This document shows positions 22,901 to 37,900 of a stretch of 64,000 bases of DNA, one piece after another. Below the pieces are notes generated by a model. The model saw only the letters and a list, made by a program, of their open reading frames with translations. It was not told the DNA's origin and did no database searches. The position numbers were made by a program, and so were the translations under genes. Positions within the stretch are counted from its first letter, which is position 1. Every line of letters starts with the position of its first letter. This stretch comes from Phoebastria nigripes (taxonomy: Eukaryota; Chordata; Aves; Procellariiformes; Diomedeidae): contig JAYKAV010000478.1 in the NCBI GenBank assembly GCA_035582835.1, positions 564,839 to 628,838 on the forward strand, written 5' to 3'.

Positions 22901-25900
22901 AAAAAGAAAGGTGAAGATCTGTGATACTAAACAAAAATGAACGGTACCATGCTTCTCATTTAAAGTTTGTTATTGTGGAATTGAGACAAATTTTATGTAC
23001 ATTGGAGGTTTATCTGCATGCACCACTGACGTCTGTAATCACTGACTGATCAGTATATTTACTGTTAAGTGGAAGCAAAATTCAGGCTTAAGAGAGAATT
23101 ATCTTGCTGTACCTTTAGTTAGACAATTCAGTGTACTTCTACTATACCTTTGTGGACTGGTTTCATATTTACTTTCTATGTGTTTTTAGGTACGTGTGTT
23201 TCAAAATATTATCCAGGAAAAGGAAAAGGAACTGGAAGCACAGAGAGAAAAGCATGAGCAGGAGCTCTTTAAATTAGCTGCTAAATCTGATGCAAGTGCT
23301 GACCTAGAACAGGTATGTGCTTTGGAAACTCAGTAGCTTGCTTTGATTTAGTTAGACATGGGAATTTGGAATCATGTAATTACTAACCTCTGCAGCACAG
23401 TTCAGATGTCTGGTTGGGAGAATAAAGGTAAGTTGTGGTGTGGGGTTTTTTTTTTTCTTTTTTTTTTTTTTTCTTTCTCTTCTAGCTACTAAAGGCCTTG
23501 AAACAGAAGCTCCATGAAAAGGAAGAAGTCATGCTGGGAAGGACACAGGTGATAGATGTCTTGCAAAAAGAACTGGATGCCAAGGACCAGCAATTGAAAG
23601 TAAGAAACAGCATACGTGCACAACTGAACTCATCAGGTCAAATACAAGTTCAAAAAGCTGTTTGGATGTGCACAAAAGATAGTTTTGCATAACATATTTA
23701 GACAGTTCTCTGGGAGGCTTTGACATGTGCTAATAATGCAACCATAGTTGTGCAAACAAATACTAATTCCAGTTAGGAAATTAACTTAAAGGAGAGCTAA
23801 AGTCCATAGAATATAAAACTGTCAACTCCTGCCCATAGTTTGTCTTGATTCATTTTGGGAACTTGGCATGTAGGGAAGACGTTTTGTTGTCAAAAGATTT
23901 CAGCCTCTCTAGTTAGAGACTGGAGTGAGCCCCAAAACTGAGGCTTTTCCGCCCCCCCGCCAAAGAGAGTGTTTTGCTAGTAGTGTGCCTTTCCTTTTGC
24001 TGTATTTCTGCTGATTGCAAAACCGATACATAATCAAGGTTCTTTGTGTTTAGGCACCTAGCGTGAACTTCGATGATAGCCTTTGAGTGCTGCTGCTTCA
24101 TTTCAACAGTGTAGAAGGAGGACGTTGCAATCTCTCAGGCTTTTGGGACTCTCTGCTGAAACAGACACATTATAGCCTGTCTATAACCTGGGGTGCCAGG
24201 TCCAGTGTTTTAGCTATACTATTTCCAGCAAATTTTCCACTTACCAAGAGGGCTGCCAGAATCAAAATCTTACTAGAAATAGTTTCAACTATATACCCAG
24301 GTAGATGTCCTGCTCAGGTAGTTAAGATCCATGGTAGTTTAAGCCTGTTTCATTTGTCCTTCCCATTTGTTATGCCTCCTGCCTTACGCAGGGTTTTTTT
24401 TTTTTTTGTTTGGGTTAGATGCATCTTCCTACACTGATGCTCTGCAAGAACAGATGGTACCTAGTGCTAGCACGTTGAGGGGACAGAAAGGCACACCTTG
24501 AGGGCAGTGGGAAGGTTTGACTATGATAACATGAACTTAATAAACTGTAATGGAATCTCAGCTTTAGTATTAAAATAGCAGGAAGCCTTGCTTTATTTAC
24601 ATAAGCAGTTTTAACCATATTTTGGAAATGTTCCCTCTGCTGTTCTGCACAGCTTCTTTACTTGGACAGTTTATATTTCTAGGTTTATGTATTATGAAAG
24701 TAGTTTTTTGAACAGCAGGTCTAATGTGAGTGGACTGCACTGTTACAGTCATCTGTAATCTTTTCTACCTCTTTATGTGTTAAAATAACTGAAGGCACTA
24801 AAAGTAGAATAAGCACTAACAGAGAACTAGATAGCAACAAAATATTGTAAAAAATAACTAGATCAGTTTGCCAACTTTAATTTTAATGGATGTAGGCGAC
24901 AACACCTGGGTGGAATTTTAGTGAGCATTCTTAATCTTCGGGATCACGGTTAAAGAGATCTGCTTCCGTTTCTTTTATATTCCATAGAACCAAACATTCT
25001 TTTTTATTCCATTTTCACCTACGGGAGAAATTGCATGTAGTTTGCACTCAAATAGTGATGCCATTTTGCTGAAGTCCTCACTTCTGTCTTGGAAAGTCAG
25101 AGCTGAGTAGCTTTTGTACTAGAGCCAGGTTACCAACAGTAGCACTGATTTCTGATTATAAGGTGGAGGAGTATGTAGGAATACAGATAGAATATTTGAC
25201 AATGGTACTGAAAATACTTTGCATTAAAATATAAAGGTTTTTTTGGTTTGTTTTTTTTTTTACAGGAGATTAATGAAAACCTGAAACGTCTTCTGTCTGA
25301 AAAAGAAAACCTCCAGTCTAAACTGGATGCTGAGAAACATGTAATGAGAGCCCAGTTAAGAGACATGATGGAGAAACATGAGCTTGAAATGACAAAAGTT
25401 AGGGAGAAATATAATGCTGAACTGCATGAAATTAAAGAGAAACATGAAACTGAGCTGCAAGAGAAAGATCAGGCCCTGTTTCAGCTTAAGAAACAAGTGG
25501 CAGAATTAAGCAGTAGTGGACAGACTAACTCAAAAGAAGTTAGAAATCTGGAGTCTATAACCAAAGAGAAGATGGAGGATTTAGAAGGTATCCTATTTAA
25601 ACAGCCGTTACATATGAACGGTTCCTTTGCCCCATACTGTTATGTATTTTATGCAATTTCATACCTCTTGCAAGTAGAACTACATTAAAGTTGGTGGAAG
25701 AGTTACTGCCACACTAATTTAAAAGCATCTATGCTCAAATACTGTAATAATGAGGGTTATAGGAATACCAAGGTAATCACATGAACTGTAAATTTCTCAC
25801 TACATTTCTTATTGTTATGTTTTTCTTTAAATGCAGTTGGCTTGTATAAGTGTATAACTTCCAATTGCTAAAGGAATTAAACACAGGTCTTGTATTAATA

Positions 25901-28900
25901 GTATTTCTAGGGTTTTAAAGAATTTTTTGTGTCTTGTTTCTTAGTACAAGTGAAATTGAAAACGGAAGAGGCCAGCAAATCTGAAGCAAAGTTTCTGAAA
26001 ATGAAGGCTTGGTCTAAATCAAGGATCAAACAACTGGAGGATGAACTAAAAAATGTATGTGTAACGTTATGTTTAATATTCCATGCCTTTTTTAAAAACT
26101 GTGCTTGGTGATTTGACTGAAAAAAGTAAAATATGGGGTAAACAGAATATTAAAATAATTTACTCCAAGTATCTTTATATATGAATTAATGTATAAAAAT
26201 TGAATGGACATAAAATGTTGATACAGGATGAAGTTTCGACAAAAAAAAGTACAAACTGGTGTTACCAGCATTCAGGAGTAAATTTGTTAGAGATTAGCTA
26301 GTTTATTGCACTTTCAAATATTAGAAAAACAGCTATTCTAAATATTACTAAAAAATCAGGAAAAAAAAAGTTGCATTGACTCTGCTGTGTTTCTGATGTT
26401 TTGGTGCATTTGAAAAACTCATAACTATTTTTTCTTTTAGTTTTCATCAAAGAATAATGATGTATCTGCCTTAAACAACCGTGTCTCAGAATTAGAAATT
26501 GAAAATGAAGAGCTACAGTCAAAACTGCAATCGTTATATGAAATCAGAACTCAAAATGGTAACAAAAATATCTCATTTTCTTTTGCAGATAATTCAAAGT
26601 AAAGAGACAAAGATAAATGAACTTTCTCATTTTCATTTTCAAAGTGTATCTTTGTTTTTAAACAGATTCTGAAATAACTTCGTGCAACTTTGAACAATAG
26701 CATACAGTACTTGAGTCAGAGTTACAGCTCCGCTTTTCCTTCCCTAAATCTACCTGTGCATAATACTTGTTGCATTTCGGCTTAGGCAGAGTATGTGTAA
26801 ACTTTTCCAGGAAGTGGAAGAGGCACCTTCTTAGGAGGAAAAATGAGACCAAACACTTGGAAAATTTATCGGAGTATATACAATAAACTTTTGAGAGCAG
26901 TGAGTTTCAAGTAAATTAAGAATTATCTCAAATATTTTTCTTTCGTAAGGAATTGAGAGAGAATTTTTGCTTAAAACCTCGGACAGTTTAAAGTAGAGTT
27001 CTGTGAGAGATTTTTCTGTTTCACGTTGCGTTATTTTCTCTGACATCCTTTTCCGTAAATGATAAACGGTAGAATTTTCAGTTCATCGGTCTAAATTGTT
27101 AGCAGGTTAGATTTAAAGCGCTTATCAGTATTTAATAATCAAGAAGTCAATTTCATGGGTAGATGGACAACACAGCCCAACAGAGGTCTTCTAACTGAAA
27201 TGAATTGTCACCTGAATGTTCTTTTTGAATCTTTCTTTTAAATTTTTATTGATCTTCCTATTAGTTTTGTGTCCTAATGAGCCAAATTTATTATGTTTTT
27301 ATAGAAGAGTTGCTGACTAAGCTGGAAGTCTATGAAGAGCAGCAAAGGAAGTTGCAAGCTGATCTTGACCAAGTTACAAAAAGGGCAGCTTCACAGGTTA
27401 GCTTTAAAATTTATTTGTATGAGTTACTGATTAACGCGAACAGTGCTAATTAGACTTTGAAAAGCGTGTTAGCTGGATTTTGGAGCTGAAAGTTAATTTA
27501 GTGATACATGGAATTGTCAGTGTCAGTAGCTGTTCAGTTGGATAACAAGCTGACAGGTTTTGAATTACATAAAAAGATTGATTTCTACTTACTTTTCCAC
27601 ATACCTTAAATTATATTTTTCCAAGCAGTTTACTATTTATTTAGTTACATTTAACATGAGTCATCAAAGTGTGGCTGTTATTTTGTATACAAAATGAATA
27701 GCTTTCAGAAGGAAATAATAGCTGTAACCTTGACAAATGTACAGGTCTGGATAACAAAATTCTGCTAAAGGGCTTTAGATGGATTAACGGTATACATCAA
27801 TCATGGTAACTTTGTACAGCCCTAGCAGCAGAGCCAGTTTGAAACAGTTAATTATATTTTGCTAAAAAAGAATTATTTTTTCCAAATTTTGTGGAGAAGG
27901 TGGGTTTTCTTGGTAAAATCTTAAAATAGTGATGGGAAGGCAGAAACATTTTTATTCTGTTCATGGAAAAAAAGTTAATAGAGATTTGTTATCCCACATA
28001 AAGCCAGTTGAATATTGTTTTACTTTGAAATATTGCTAAGATGAAAATGTGCAACAAAAACATTTTAATTAAAAAAGCCATTTTTTGTTTAAAAATATTT
28101 CAGATCAAAAGTGCAACTGTCAGTAGCGTTTTTGATATTTTATGAAGTGGCGAGGCTTGCTTTTTACATAATCTACAATAGCAATTATCATCACTTTCAT
28201 AGATTTTTATTTATGCAAAGTGGTGAATTATAATGGGTTGTTTTATCTGTGAATGGTTTGCCAACTTAAAATGTTATTTACATTTGCAGTGGGATTTGGT
28301 AAATATATTTTCATGCACAATTTCTCTTGTTAGGCCAGTGAATCAGGTAGTGTGGATGAATTGCAGAGTCAGCTCTTGGAATGGCAAGAAAATGTACCAG
28401 AGTCAGAGGAGTCCCATGATCAAGTCAGAGAAGAGAAATCTGCTATGGCCTTGAGAATGGCTCAGATTGAGGAGGAGAGAGAAGGTGAATTGTTTTATTT
28501 ACGATAAAATTATCATATTTATACATTTTTTTATATATATGTGTGTGTGTGTGTTTGACAGCAACACCACCATGACTCATTTCTGTAGTCATAAGATTTG
28601 TATAGCTAGTGAAATTGCTTAAATTTGCAATTTCTACTTTTTCCTGTTTCTGTGAATCTGTTTTTCATACATTCATCTTTTTTGTATCATTTTTATGAGT
28701 AGATGTGCTTGTTCTGTTTGCCATCTGAGTTGCTGCTCTGTAAGACTGCTTGAATTTACTTCAGAAGCTTATTGTCTGCATATGAATGATCAGTGATAAA
28801 AAGTTCACCATTGAAATATTAAAGCTGCCTGTCTAGAGCAAGCAGTGAAGGTGTGGGGAACTATAGTGTTGGTTAGAATTTGATGAATGAAGGCGGTGCT

Positions 28901-31900
28901 TCAGTAAAATGTACCTGAGAGAGAGTTTCTCTAAACATAATTAATGAGAAACCTTTCTTAGAATATTTAGTAATCTGTTAGTAAGTGTCACTTGTATAGG
29001 TCAGCTGAATAACATTTACTGGCAATGGTTTGGAGCTAGTTAAAAATATTAAATTACCTACAGAAAATAACATTTCAAGTAATCTCAGGTTTTATAGTTT
29101 TCTAAATTATTAATGAAACAGATGATGAGAAAGTGAAGCAGCTTCTATTAAAACTTATAAAAGTCTGGTTAAATTTCAGATAGTTTTTACTGCTTTTTTT
29201 CCATGCCATCTAGTACTATATTATAATTTTTGTCTTGTTAGTTAACTGTGTGGGGATTAATGGCAAATTTTAATGTGCACAACCTACCATGATAATTAAT
29301 CCAGTTAGGTAATTTGAGCCTTCTGTTTTTAATCTGCGATTGAATTATTTTTCATTTATATGATCAATTTGGAAGTTCAGTATGTAAGCATAGAAATGTT
29401 TTAAGGATCACGTCTCTTCTTTTTGAGCGATTTACGCATGTAATGCTGTGGAATTGAAAGAGAATAATATTCCCTTCATTAAAACTACCTGTTATCTCAT
29501 CTGCAGTAACTACAGATCCACATGCAATATTAATAACAGCTGTAAAATTTCATCTGCGTCAGTCCGTGTTTAATTTTGCATTTTTTCCCCTTGGGATAAG
29601 CATGACCTTTCTGTTTCTTTTTTCCTGCCGTTACACCTGATGAGCACTCAGCGTCCCTTCCCCCTCCACTCCTACCCTACACTGCGATTTGGTCAGCCAG
29701 TGAGAACATAGTTTCCCATCAGTTTTGTGCATGCAGGTTCCTGCAGCAATGGCAACTTGTAATGTACTGCTGCTGATTTCTTCTACTGTTGCTTCTTTTG
29801 AGGAAATCGCCAACAGTACCTTATAAGACTTGCCATTGATGGTATGTGGTTTTTAGCAATACATGTAACAAATGCTGGTTTTAACGTGATTTTTTTTCTG
29901 CCTTGCAATACCTGTTTCTTCATTTATATTAACCGAATCATCTTTCTTCATTTTTCTTTGTAATAATAGCTGACTCCATATTTATGTTGTAACCTTATCT
30001 AGAGAAAAATTTCTTGGCTTGCTGCAAGTGGTTGTGACTAAGTAAGAATCAAATTCATTCAAATATTCGTAGTAGTACTTGAAATTCAGTAGTATTTTTT
30101 TAAAAAAACAATTATATTCCATCCCATAAACTGCAGAACTTTGCATGCATTAATATTAGCTACCAATATTTTAAGCAATGTATCAACCCAATCATGCCAT
30201 CACAGTCTATGACAAGTTGCCCTATATGGCGATTGTCTCCTTTGGGTTGAATGTGTGGGGAGTTACAAAAGCGTAGAGGATGACAGTACTGATTACATTT
30301 ATAGAGTGGGGCTTGTTTCCTCTGCAAACCACTAAAGATTGTGACATTTAGTGTGAATAGTGACACAAGGAAATACAGATAGGTCATTAGTTTATTTAAA
30401 TGCAGTGTGTATCTGAAGAAAGGTGTTCTGGGAAGTTTTTCAGTTTTTACGTTAGATATAATTGCAAATGAAAAGCTCCCTAAGCTGCTGTAAAACATTA
30501 GAAAATGTATTTACTTACTAATTGTTGTTAAAGCAATGCTGAATTTAACTGAAAGTGTTTTAACACTTGCCTAAGTGTTCTAAATCATTCTAAAGCTCCG
30601 ATTTCTGTACTTTCATTTTTCATGTGACAATGGTAATTTCATTCTTTTTTCATTATCAAATACTTAGGAGCCTAAATATTTTGGGTTCCTAAAGGACAGT
30701 GTGTTATTCATTCTGATTATACTAAAACCAGATTACCTCAATTTCAACTTCCAAGAAATTGAGTATTTTTTGGTTTGTTCTCCCTGCCCCCCAAAGAAAA
30801 GGGGTTAAGGTCTTATCTGGAATAATGTGTGCTCCTTGAATTGCTTCACTGACTTCAATGACAGTTCTTCTAAACAGAGGTTTAAGGCATGCGATCAACA
30901 CTTGGCATTTATTTTTACAGCTTTGAAGAAGTATGTATAATGATTAAAAAAAAAAAAAAGTAGAATCTATACTTGAAAATAAACAAAGGTGTGTAAAATG
31001 AATGCTGATAAAGTGATAGTGCCAGAAGCCACAGTGTAATTAAAACCAGGAGTAAAATCCAATTTAGTAGTCCGATTTTAAAAGGGTCATTAATTTTTTT
31101 TCTTTAACTTTTTTCCTCTAATCTTTTCTGACAACATTTTAAGTATGTAATTTTGAAATATTACAGGAAGAACTTAAATCTAGTAGGTGTTACAGAATTG
31201 TGTGTTAATGAAATTTGTGGTATAAGTAATCCTTGGACAACTTGGATGAAAGCTGAGTATTCCCAGTAGGGCTGAACCTCCTAATAGTTTCTGGTGTTTA
31301 CCTCACAGATGCATCGACATAAGTTCTCTGAATTTTGCATGCTGTGAGGACAACTGTGGAGTGATGTGGTTAAATTGAAAGCTAAATTTGTAATTATCTA
31401 ATTAATCTAATTTTCAATTGAAGTATGGAGCCACCTTTACTTTCATTTCTTTTCATGGGCTGTTCTGTTTTGTCTGCTTTGCATGAAACATCTATTTCCT
31501 AATCTGTTACCCCAAACATGTTTTGTCATATCACAAAACAGATGGGAATGTACTTTAAATGAAAAATAACTTCTAACAACGAACAGGATGTGTACCTAAG
31601 CTTTCATATTCTGAATTTGTTCAGTGTGTTTATTTACAAGTGATTCTGTATTTGTTTTAAAAAGAATGGTATTATTAATTTATGATAAGACGGTTTGATG
31701 CCAGTTTGCAGTGTAACACATGCTTGTGACTTCCTCAAATTATCTGGCTTTGTAGCTCATACTAAAATTATAGTTGAAACAGACACATGTCGTTTCCATA
31801 AAAATGAATGTGATTTGTTCAGATTATAAAAACCACAGCTGTTTCAGCTGATGCCTTTATCATACAAATTTAGGTATATTTTAACCTGGTAAATTGAAAA

Positions 31901-34900
31901 TGAGATGTAATTTGGCATTTTAATTGGTTGGCTTTTTTTTTTTTTTTTAGTATCAGCATAACCTCACCCTTTCCAGTCTCCTGTATAAAGTCTTCATTTA
32001 GAGCTGATGAAGAAGTAAAGTTAGACTTCAGTTTGCTTCTTCTTAGTGAGATATGCAGACTTTATTCTTACATTCTACATAGTAATGTTGGAGGGAAATC
32101 ACAAGGTGAACACAATGGATTGCTTCTTTAATTTTGTTCCTGTCAGTCATTCATAGGGACTTCAGCCTGTCCCTGGTCTCTTTTCATGTAGTAGTGTCTG
32201 ATATAAATTTAATTGCTTTCCTGTGGCACAAAACTGATTGAGGATGACTGGTTCTTTCCTGGCTGCTCTGATCCAGCCATAGTCTCAGGGCAACAGGAGC
32301 TGGAGGAGGAACTGACCACAGTTCAAGGAATGGGCAGGCTGCAGCAGGCAAGAAGAAAAAGCAATCAGACCAGCAGGAAGCTTCAGGTGGGTTAAATGAG
32401 ATAAGAGTTTATTTTTACCTGTATGTTAATAAAAATATGGAAAGTACTATTGTTTATATGGTGCTTTACACTTAAAAACATTAAGGGCTTAAGAACTTAG
32501 ATTAGTTATGTAACTGAAAACTTTGGTAAATTTAATGATCGTGTATGTAGCCAGAGGATGAGAAATTCCGATGGCATCACACCCCTCTATTCCTTGAGTA
32601 ATGAATCTCCTTAATTTTACACTGAAAAATAACGAGCTTCCCTCTGGAGTAATTCACATGCTTGAAGCTATGTGCATGCCTAATATGTTAAGACCATTTT
32701 TGGTTTAGATACGATCTACATATCTCTCTGTTGGCAGAGCTTTACTGGATAATTAGTAAGTAGTGTCAGTTCATTCAGGTGTACTTCTAGGTAGTTGATG
32801 CTGTAACTTCTTTTGTAAGAAGAATTAGGACGTCATTGTCACATTAACATACTATCGGAAGAATAATTTTATGTTTAGTTAACTCCGATACTTTACCCTG
32901 AGATTCAGAGAACCCTGTTAACTGTAGAAATCAAGGGACCAATTAAGGTATCCAAACATAGTTATCCATTGGCCTTTCAGATGCCTGAGGGTGTCTTCAA
33001 AGGCCTGGCAGATAACATACAAAACCTGTGGGAGACTTGGCTTTTCTGGAAATAATAGCTGGAAGCTGGGCAGGTTACTCCAGTGTCCAAGCGATCCCTT
33101 GGATCCGATATACTTACATTTAGGCACCTGAATCACTTGCTGAGTTTTAGGACTTTTAATTGAAACTACACTTTTAATAACAGAATATGTATTTTACCCT
33201 TGCTTCCTTCTTTAAATTAAACTTCATTCTCATGTTTTGTGCATAGGAAGAATACAACTTTGCTAGAAAACAATGCTTTCAAGAATTGAACGTCACCTTG
33301 GATAGCACTGATTCAGCTGAAGGAGAAAATATGGGAGGTTGGTGGCCAGAGTACACTTCACCTAATGCAGGTGTGATAGCGACTAGACAGTTTATTAAAG
33401 CATGCACAGCATCTGTATTTTGTGTCTATTTTTGTTTTCAAATTCAACTAACAACCCATTTGTGGTGTATTCTAATCTTTGTTGAATTTTTTTGGCTTGC
33501 GTTTTCTTCCTTTTCATTTTAAAGCATGTGCGTGCTGGATGAACTGCCTAGTTTTGGTTCAGGAGCAGAATATAAATATGACTAAACACTGGAATTGGTT
33601 GAGCCTTGGTGCCCATGAAATATCCTATGTGGCAAGATCATGTGTTTTTTAAATTACGAGTCTTGTTCCTGTGACTGTGTTTCCAATCTATATAACAGTT
33701 ATGTTGCAAAACAGAATTGCATTCCATTGCTGTATGCTTTTAATTTAAAAATCAAATTCTTATTTTTTTAATGCAAATGTCTTTATATCGGTGGTAAAGG
33801 CTGCAAATTTATCTTATTGTTAAAATGGAATAGACTCACTTGCAAATTTTGATACAGACCAGTTTACTTTGTTTATTAATAATTGCTGAAGATCTGATCC
33901 TGCAAGTACACGATTAACTTGCGATTAAAGTAACATGAGCCACACTATTGATTGAGCCACAATATTGTTTAGAATATTTCTGCCAGGTTCTCTGAGTTCT
34001 TGAGCTACGCAGCTTTCTTTTGGTTTTTTAACAGTTAAGGGTACTTTTGCCATCTAATTTTTGGAAATGCAGGACCTCAGGCATTTCCACTGGAAATGAT
34101 TGAGATCTGATTGTCCCCAACACTGGTGAGAATCGTGAATAAAAAGCTTAAACCATTTCTAGACTTCAGAAATTTTAGTAGACCTTTCTTGAAATAATTT
34201 TTCTTCTTTGACTTAAGTAGGTTTACGGAGTGTGGTTGAAGAGTTGGAATTGGAAAGAAATCAACTGCAGGAACAAATTCTTTTTCTAGAAGAGCGTTGT
34301 CAGGATTTGGAAGATAGATTGCAGCTTCAAGGTAGAATGGAGGCTCTTCAGGTGAGCTTTTGTAGTTGTGTAAAACCTGATGATGTAAGAGAATAATTTT
34401 ATTCTCTGTTTATATTCTTACGATCGCAGCCTACGGTAAGACAAAAACATCAATTTGCAGCTATCAAAAATGTCTAAAGCCTACTTTATACTTCATAATT
34501 ACGTTGGCAGAGAGTGTACAAATACTATATTATGCTCTGAAGTTGAAGCCTTCTCTTCTGTTCAGCAAAACTAAAAGTCATCACATGGAGAAACTTGTTT
34601 GAAAGTAAGCTTTGTTATTTGTTTTAGAAACATAGTAAAAGGCAACATGATTTTCATTATTCTTTGTAGGGGGCCTTTGTCAGAAGGTCCAGAATTAGGT
34701 TTTGTTACTACTGGCATAAGTCTCCCTCTTCTTACATCCCTCAAGTTTCTTTTATATAAATATGTGTGTATGTGTATTTTTTTTTTTTTTTATACATATA
34801 TATATACATACACACACATTTATAGAAAAGAAATGGTGTAAATATTAAATTATTATTTTTTATATATTTATTTATATATATACAATCTAAACCCCAGATA

Positions 34901-37900
34901 TTAATTTGATATATATTTATATTGTAAAATTATTCAGTGAAGGCACCAAAAGGAACAGTAAAGTAAATATTTATCAGAAAAGTTATTTTTAATATTTCCT
35001 GATTGACAAGTTTACTGTGTGTGATAATTTGTAAACTTTATTTTCACTAAATGACACAACTGGTCTCTTACTCAAACTCCTTCAGGCTTGGTACGTTATT
35101 CATAGTTCTTTATCTGTTAAGTTGCACATATATAGAAAAGAATTAATGCTTTTAAGATGAAAGACAACCTTATATTAATTATTACTTGAGAATCTTGTAA
35201 CACAGCCTTTCAATACAGGTAACGTTTGGTGTAGATGAAGAAGGGCAGCTATTGAGGGCGGTACAGGTGTGTTCTGCCTCCTCCAAAACGCTAGCTTATT
35301 TTCATTAGAGGTGACAAGTTTGCCATGTTTGTCCTATTTGCTGTTGATTCTGGATATGTGTTCTGTTTTTTGATTGCTGTTGTCAGATTTTTTTTTGTGG
35401 TTTTGTTTTTGAATTGATGCAGTGGATCTGGCTAGAGTAGGAGATTTGAACTGTGTTTAAAAAAAAAAAAAAAAAAAGCTGTGTGAATGAAGCTTGCTTC
35501 CTTTTTTTTTTCTCCACAATCCCCCATATGCAGGTTTTTGCATTCCTTCAACCTGAAAAAAATAGGCAAAAAAAATTTGCAAGTTTGGTACTGTCTTCAA
35601 ACCAATGAGGAAAGTATTTTTTCAAAGCAGTAGCTTCCCCTGTTAAGATAAGTAAGCTGCCTTAACACAGTACGAGTGTGTGTGTTGTTTTGGGTATGTA
35701 GCAATCATCCTTGAGTTCATGCTATCATAGCATTGCTGAAGGAGGTATTTCTGAAAGGTGGGTTGCATCTGTTTGAATTAGTATCACATCTGAACTTGTG
35801 ATATTAGTGTTGTATTTTGCACTGATATCTGCTAAAGTGCTAGAATAACAGTCCCTATTACCGTGTAGGATGTAAATCTCCTGAAGAGTCAGATTTTTAT
35901 GACTCCGGTTATCTTATGCTATTCTGGGTGTTTGTATGTGATAATCCTCTTCATTATTATTTTGTTGCAGAATGAAAATGAACGTTTGCAAACTCAACTC
36001 ACCCAATTACGCAACCAACAAATGCGAGATGTGGAAAAGCATCAAATTCTGATCTCTGGCTTGAATGAGCAGCTCAAAGGGTAAAATAAAGATTCTTTAC
36101 AACTCCATACAGGATTAGCTTTCTTTACTTTAAGCTTAAACTTCTAATGAGAAGTATAATCTCTTAAAACACTTGGGGGGGCGGGGGGAAGAGTTACTTG
36201 ATTCCTGCTTCTGTTTGCAGTAATTTTATTTTTGTACTTGGAAGTTTAAATGCAAAGTGTAAGAATAATTATTCTTTTAGGAACATAGTTTGGGGCTAAT
36301 AAGTCTAGAAAGCTTAAAGTAAGCTTTGTTTTCAAAATACCTAAATATGCATTTTCTTCTTAGATTGAGTGACAGAAATAGCTTCCTTGAAACTTCGCTT
36401 GGAGAAAAAGAACAAAAACTGTTGAGCACGACAGAAAAACTAGAACAAATTGAAACTTTGAGGAAACTGCTTCAGGAAAAGGATCTTCTGAACAAAGAGC
36501 TTGGTGAAAAGTTTGTGCATACTGAGCAAAAAGTAAGTTAAAGTTATTGTTAAACAGTATTTAATTTATTAGAACTGGGGAGCATTAGCCATAACTTTCT
36601 ATTTGTGTCCCAGCAGCAATATTGCTGTTTTCTGGATCTGAAGGTTTTTGCTCTGTTTATTTACAGTTTTGTTCACTTCATGTAATTGCTTTGCTTTAAG
36701 TTGGGTGTCAGGATTTCTTAGACCCAACACAGAGCTTTGCATGAAAGTATTTAGGTTTTATTGGGGTGATAAGTTATCCTCGTTTATTAATTTCAAAGTA
36801 TAAACTCCACTCTTATGTAAACTCAATATTATAACTCTAACATCACAATTTTAATATAATTGTATATATTTCTATCACACTGACTTTTATTTTTAATACT
36901 AAGCTGAATGAAGCCTTAAAGAAATGCAGTGTTTATGAAGTGGAGAACACTGAGCAGAAAACAGTCATCAGTGATCTAACAGAAAAAGTTGCTACACTGA
37001 AGGAAAAGGTAACTCATTAAAATAAAGTAAGAGAAGAATGTTACGTTCTTTTGACATGGCCCATTTAAATGTCAGCAAAATAACAGCATTAGCTGCTAAA
37101 AATCTCATACACTAAACTTTCTGTATGCTAAAACAATCTAAAGAATAACATGGTTATCTTGTGACTATATGGTTGGGTACGGACTGATTACCTTAGATAC
37201 TCATTCTACATGTGGAGTGTAACTTCCATTCTCCCTCTAACATATGTTTGAAGTATTCTTGTAACATTATTTTCTTGATGTTTAGACTTTGAAGCAAGAT
37301 GGTGTGGTAGAGTCGATGCAGCTGGATCTGGACCAGACAAATGAAGAGCTTGACAAATTGAATACAAGCCATTTAGAGGAAAGATCTCAACTTATTCAAG
37401 ATCTCCAGAAACGTGAAAGAGAAATTGATAATCTTAAAGAATCACTGGCAGAAAAAGACAGGGAGATGTCTGTCCTGTCTTTGAATATGACAGAATATTC
37501 TGAACAGGTTGTCATCCTGAAGCGTCAAGTGCAATGCAAAGAGGAAGAAATACGAGGGATGGAAGAGGCTTTATCAAAGGCTGAAAGGGAAACTCATTTA
37601 CTGAAAGAAGTACAAACGGCTGATGTAAGAGATGCAAGCNTGAGGATATCTGTCCTTTCTGAGCAAAGTAATACAATGAGACTAGAGTTAGAAAGAGTTA
37701 GAGTTGAGAATGAAGCTAAAACCAAAGAAAATGAGGAATTAATAAGACAAAGCAGTGAGAACAGCATTATGATTAAGGATCTCCGTTCTGAAATCAAAGC
37801 CAACAATGTCGCATACCATAACAAACTTGTGGAGTGTGAGTCACAAATTACTTTGCTGAAAGAACAAATTAGTAAATCATCTGAAAAGCTACAAGAAACT

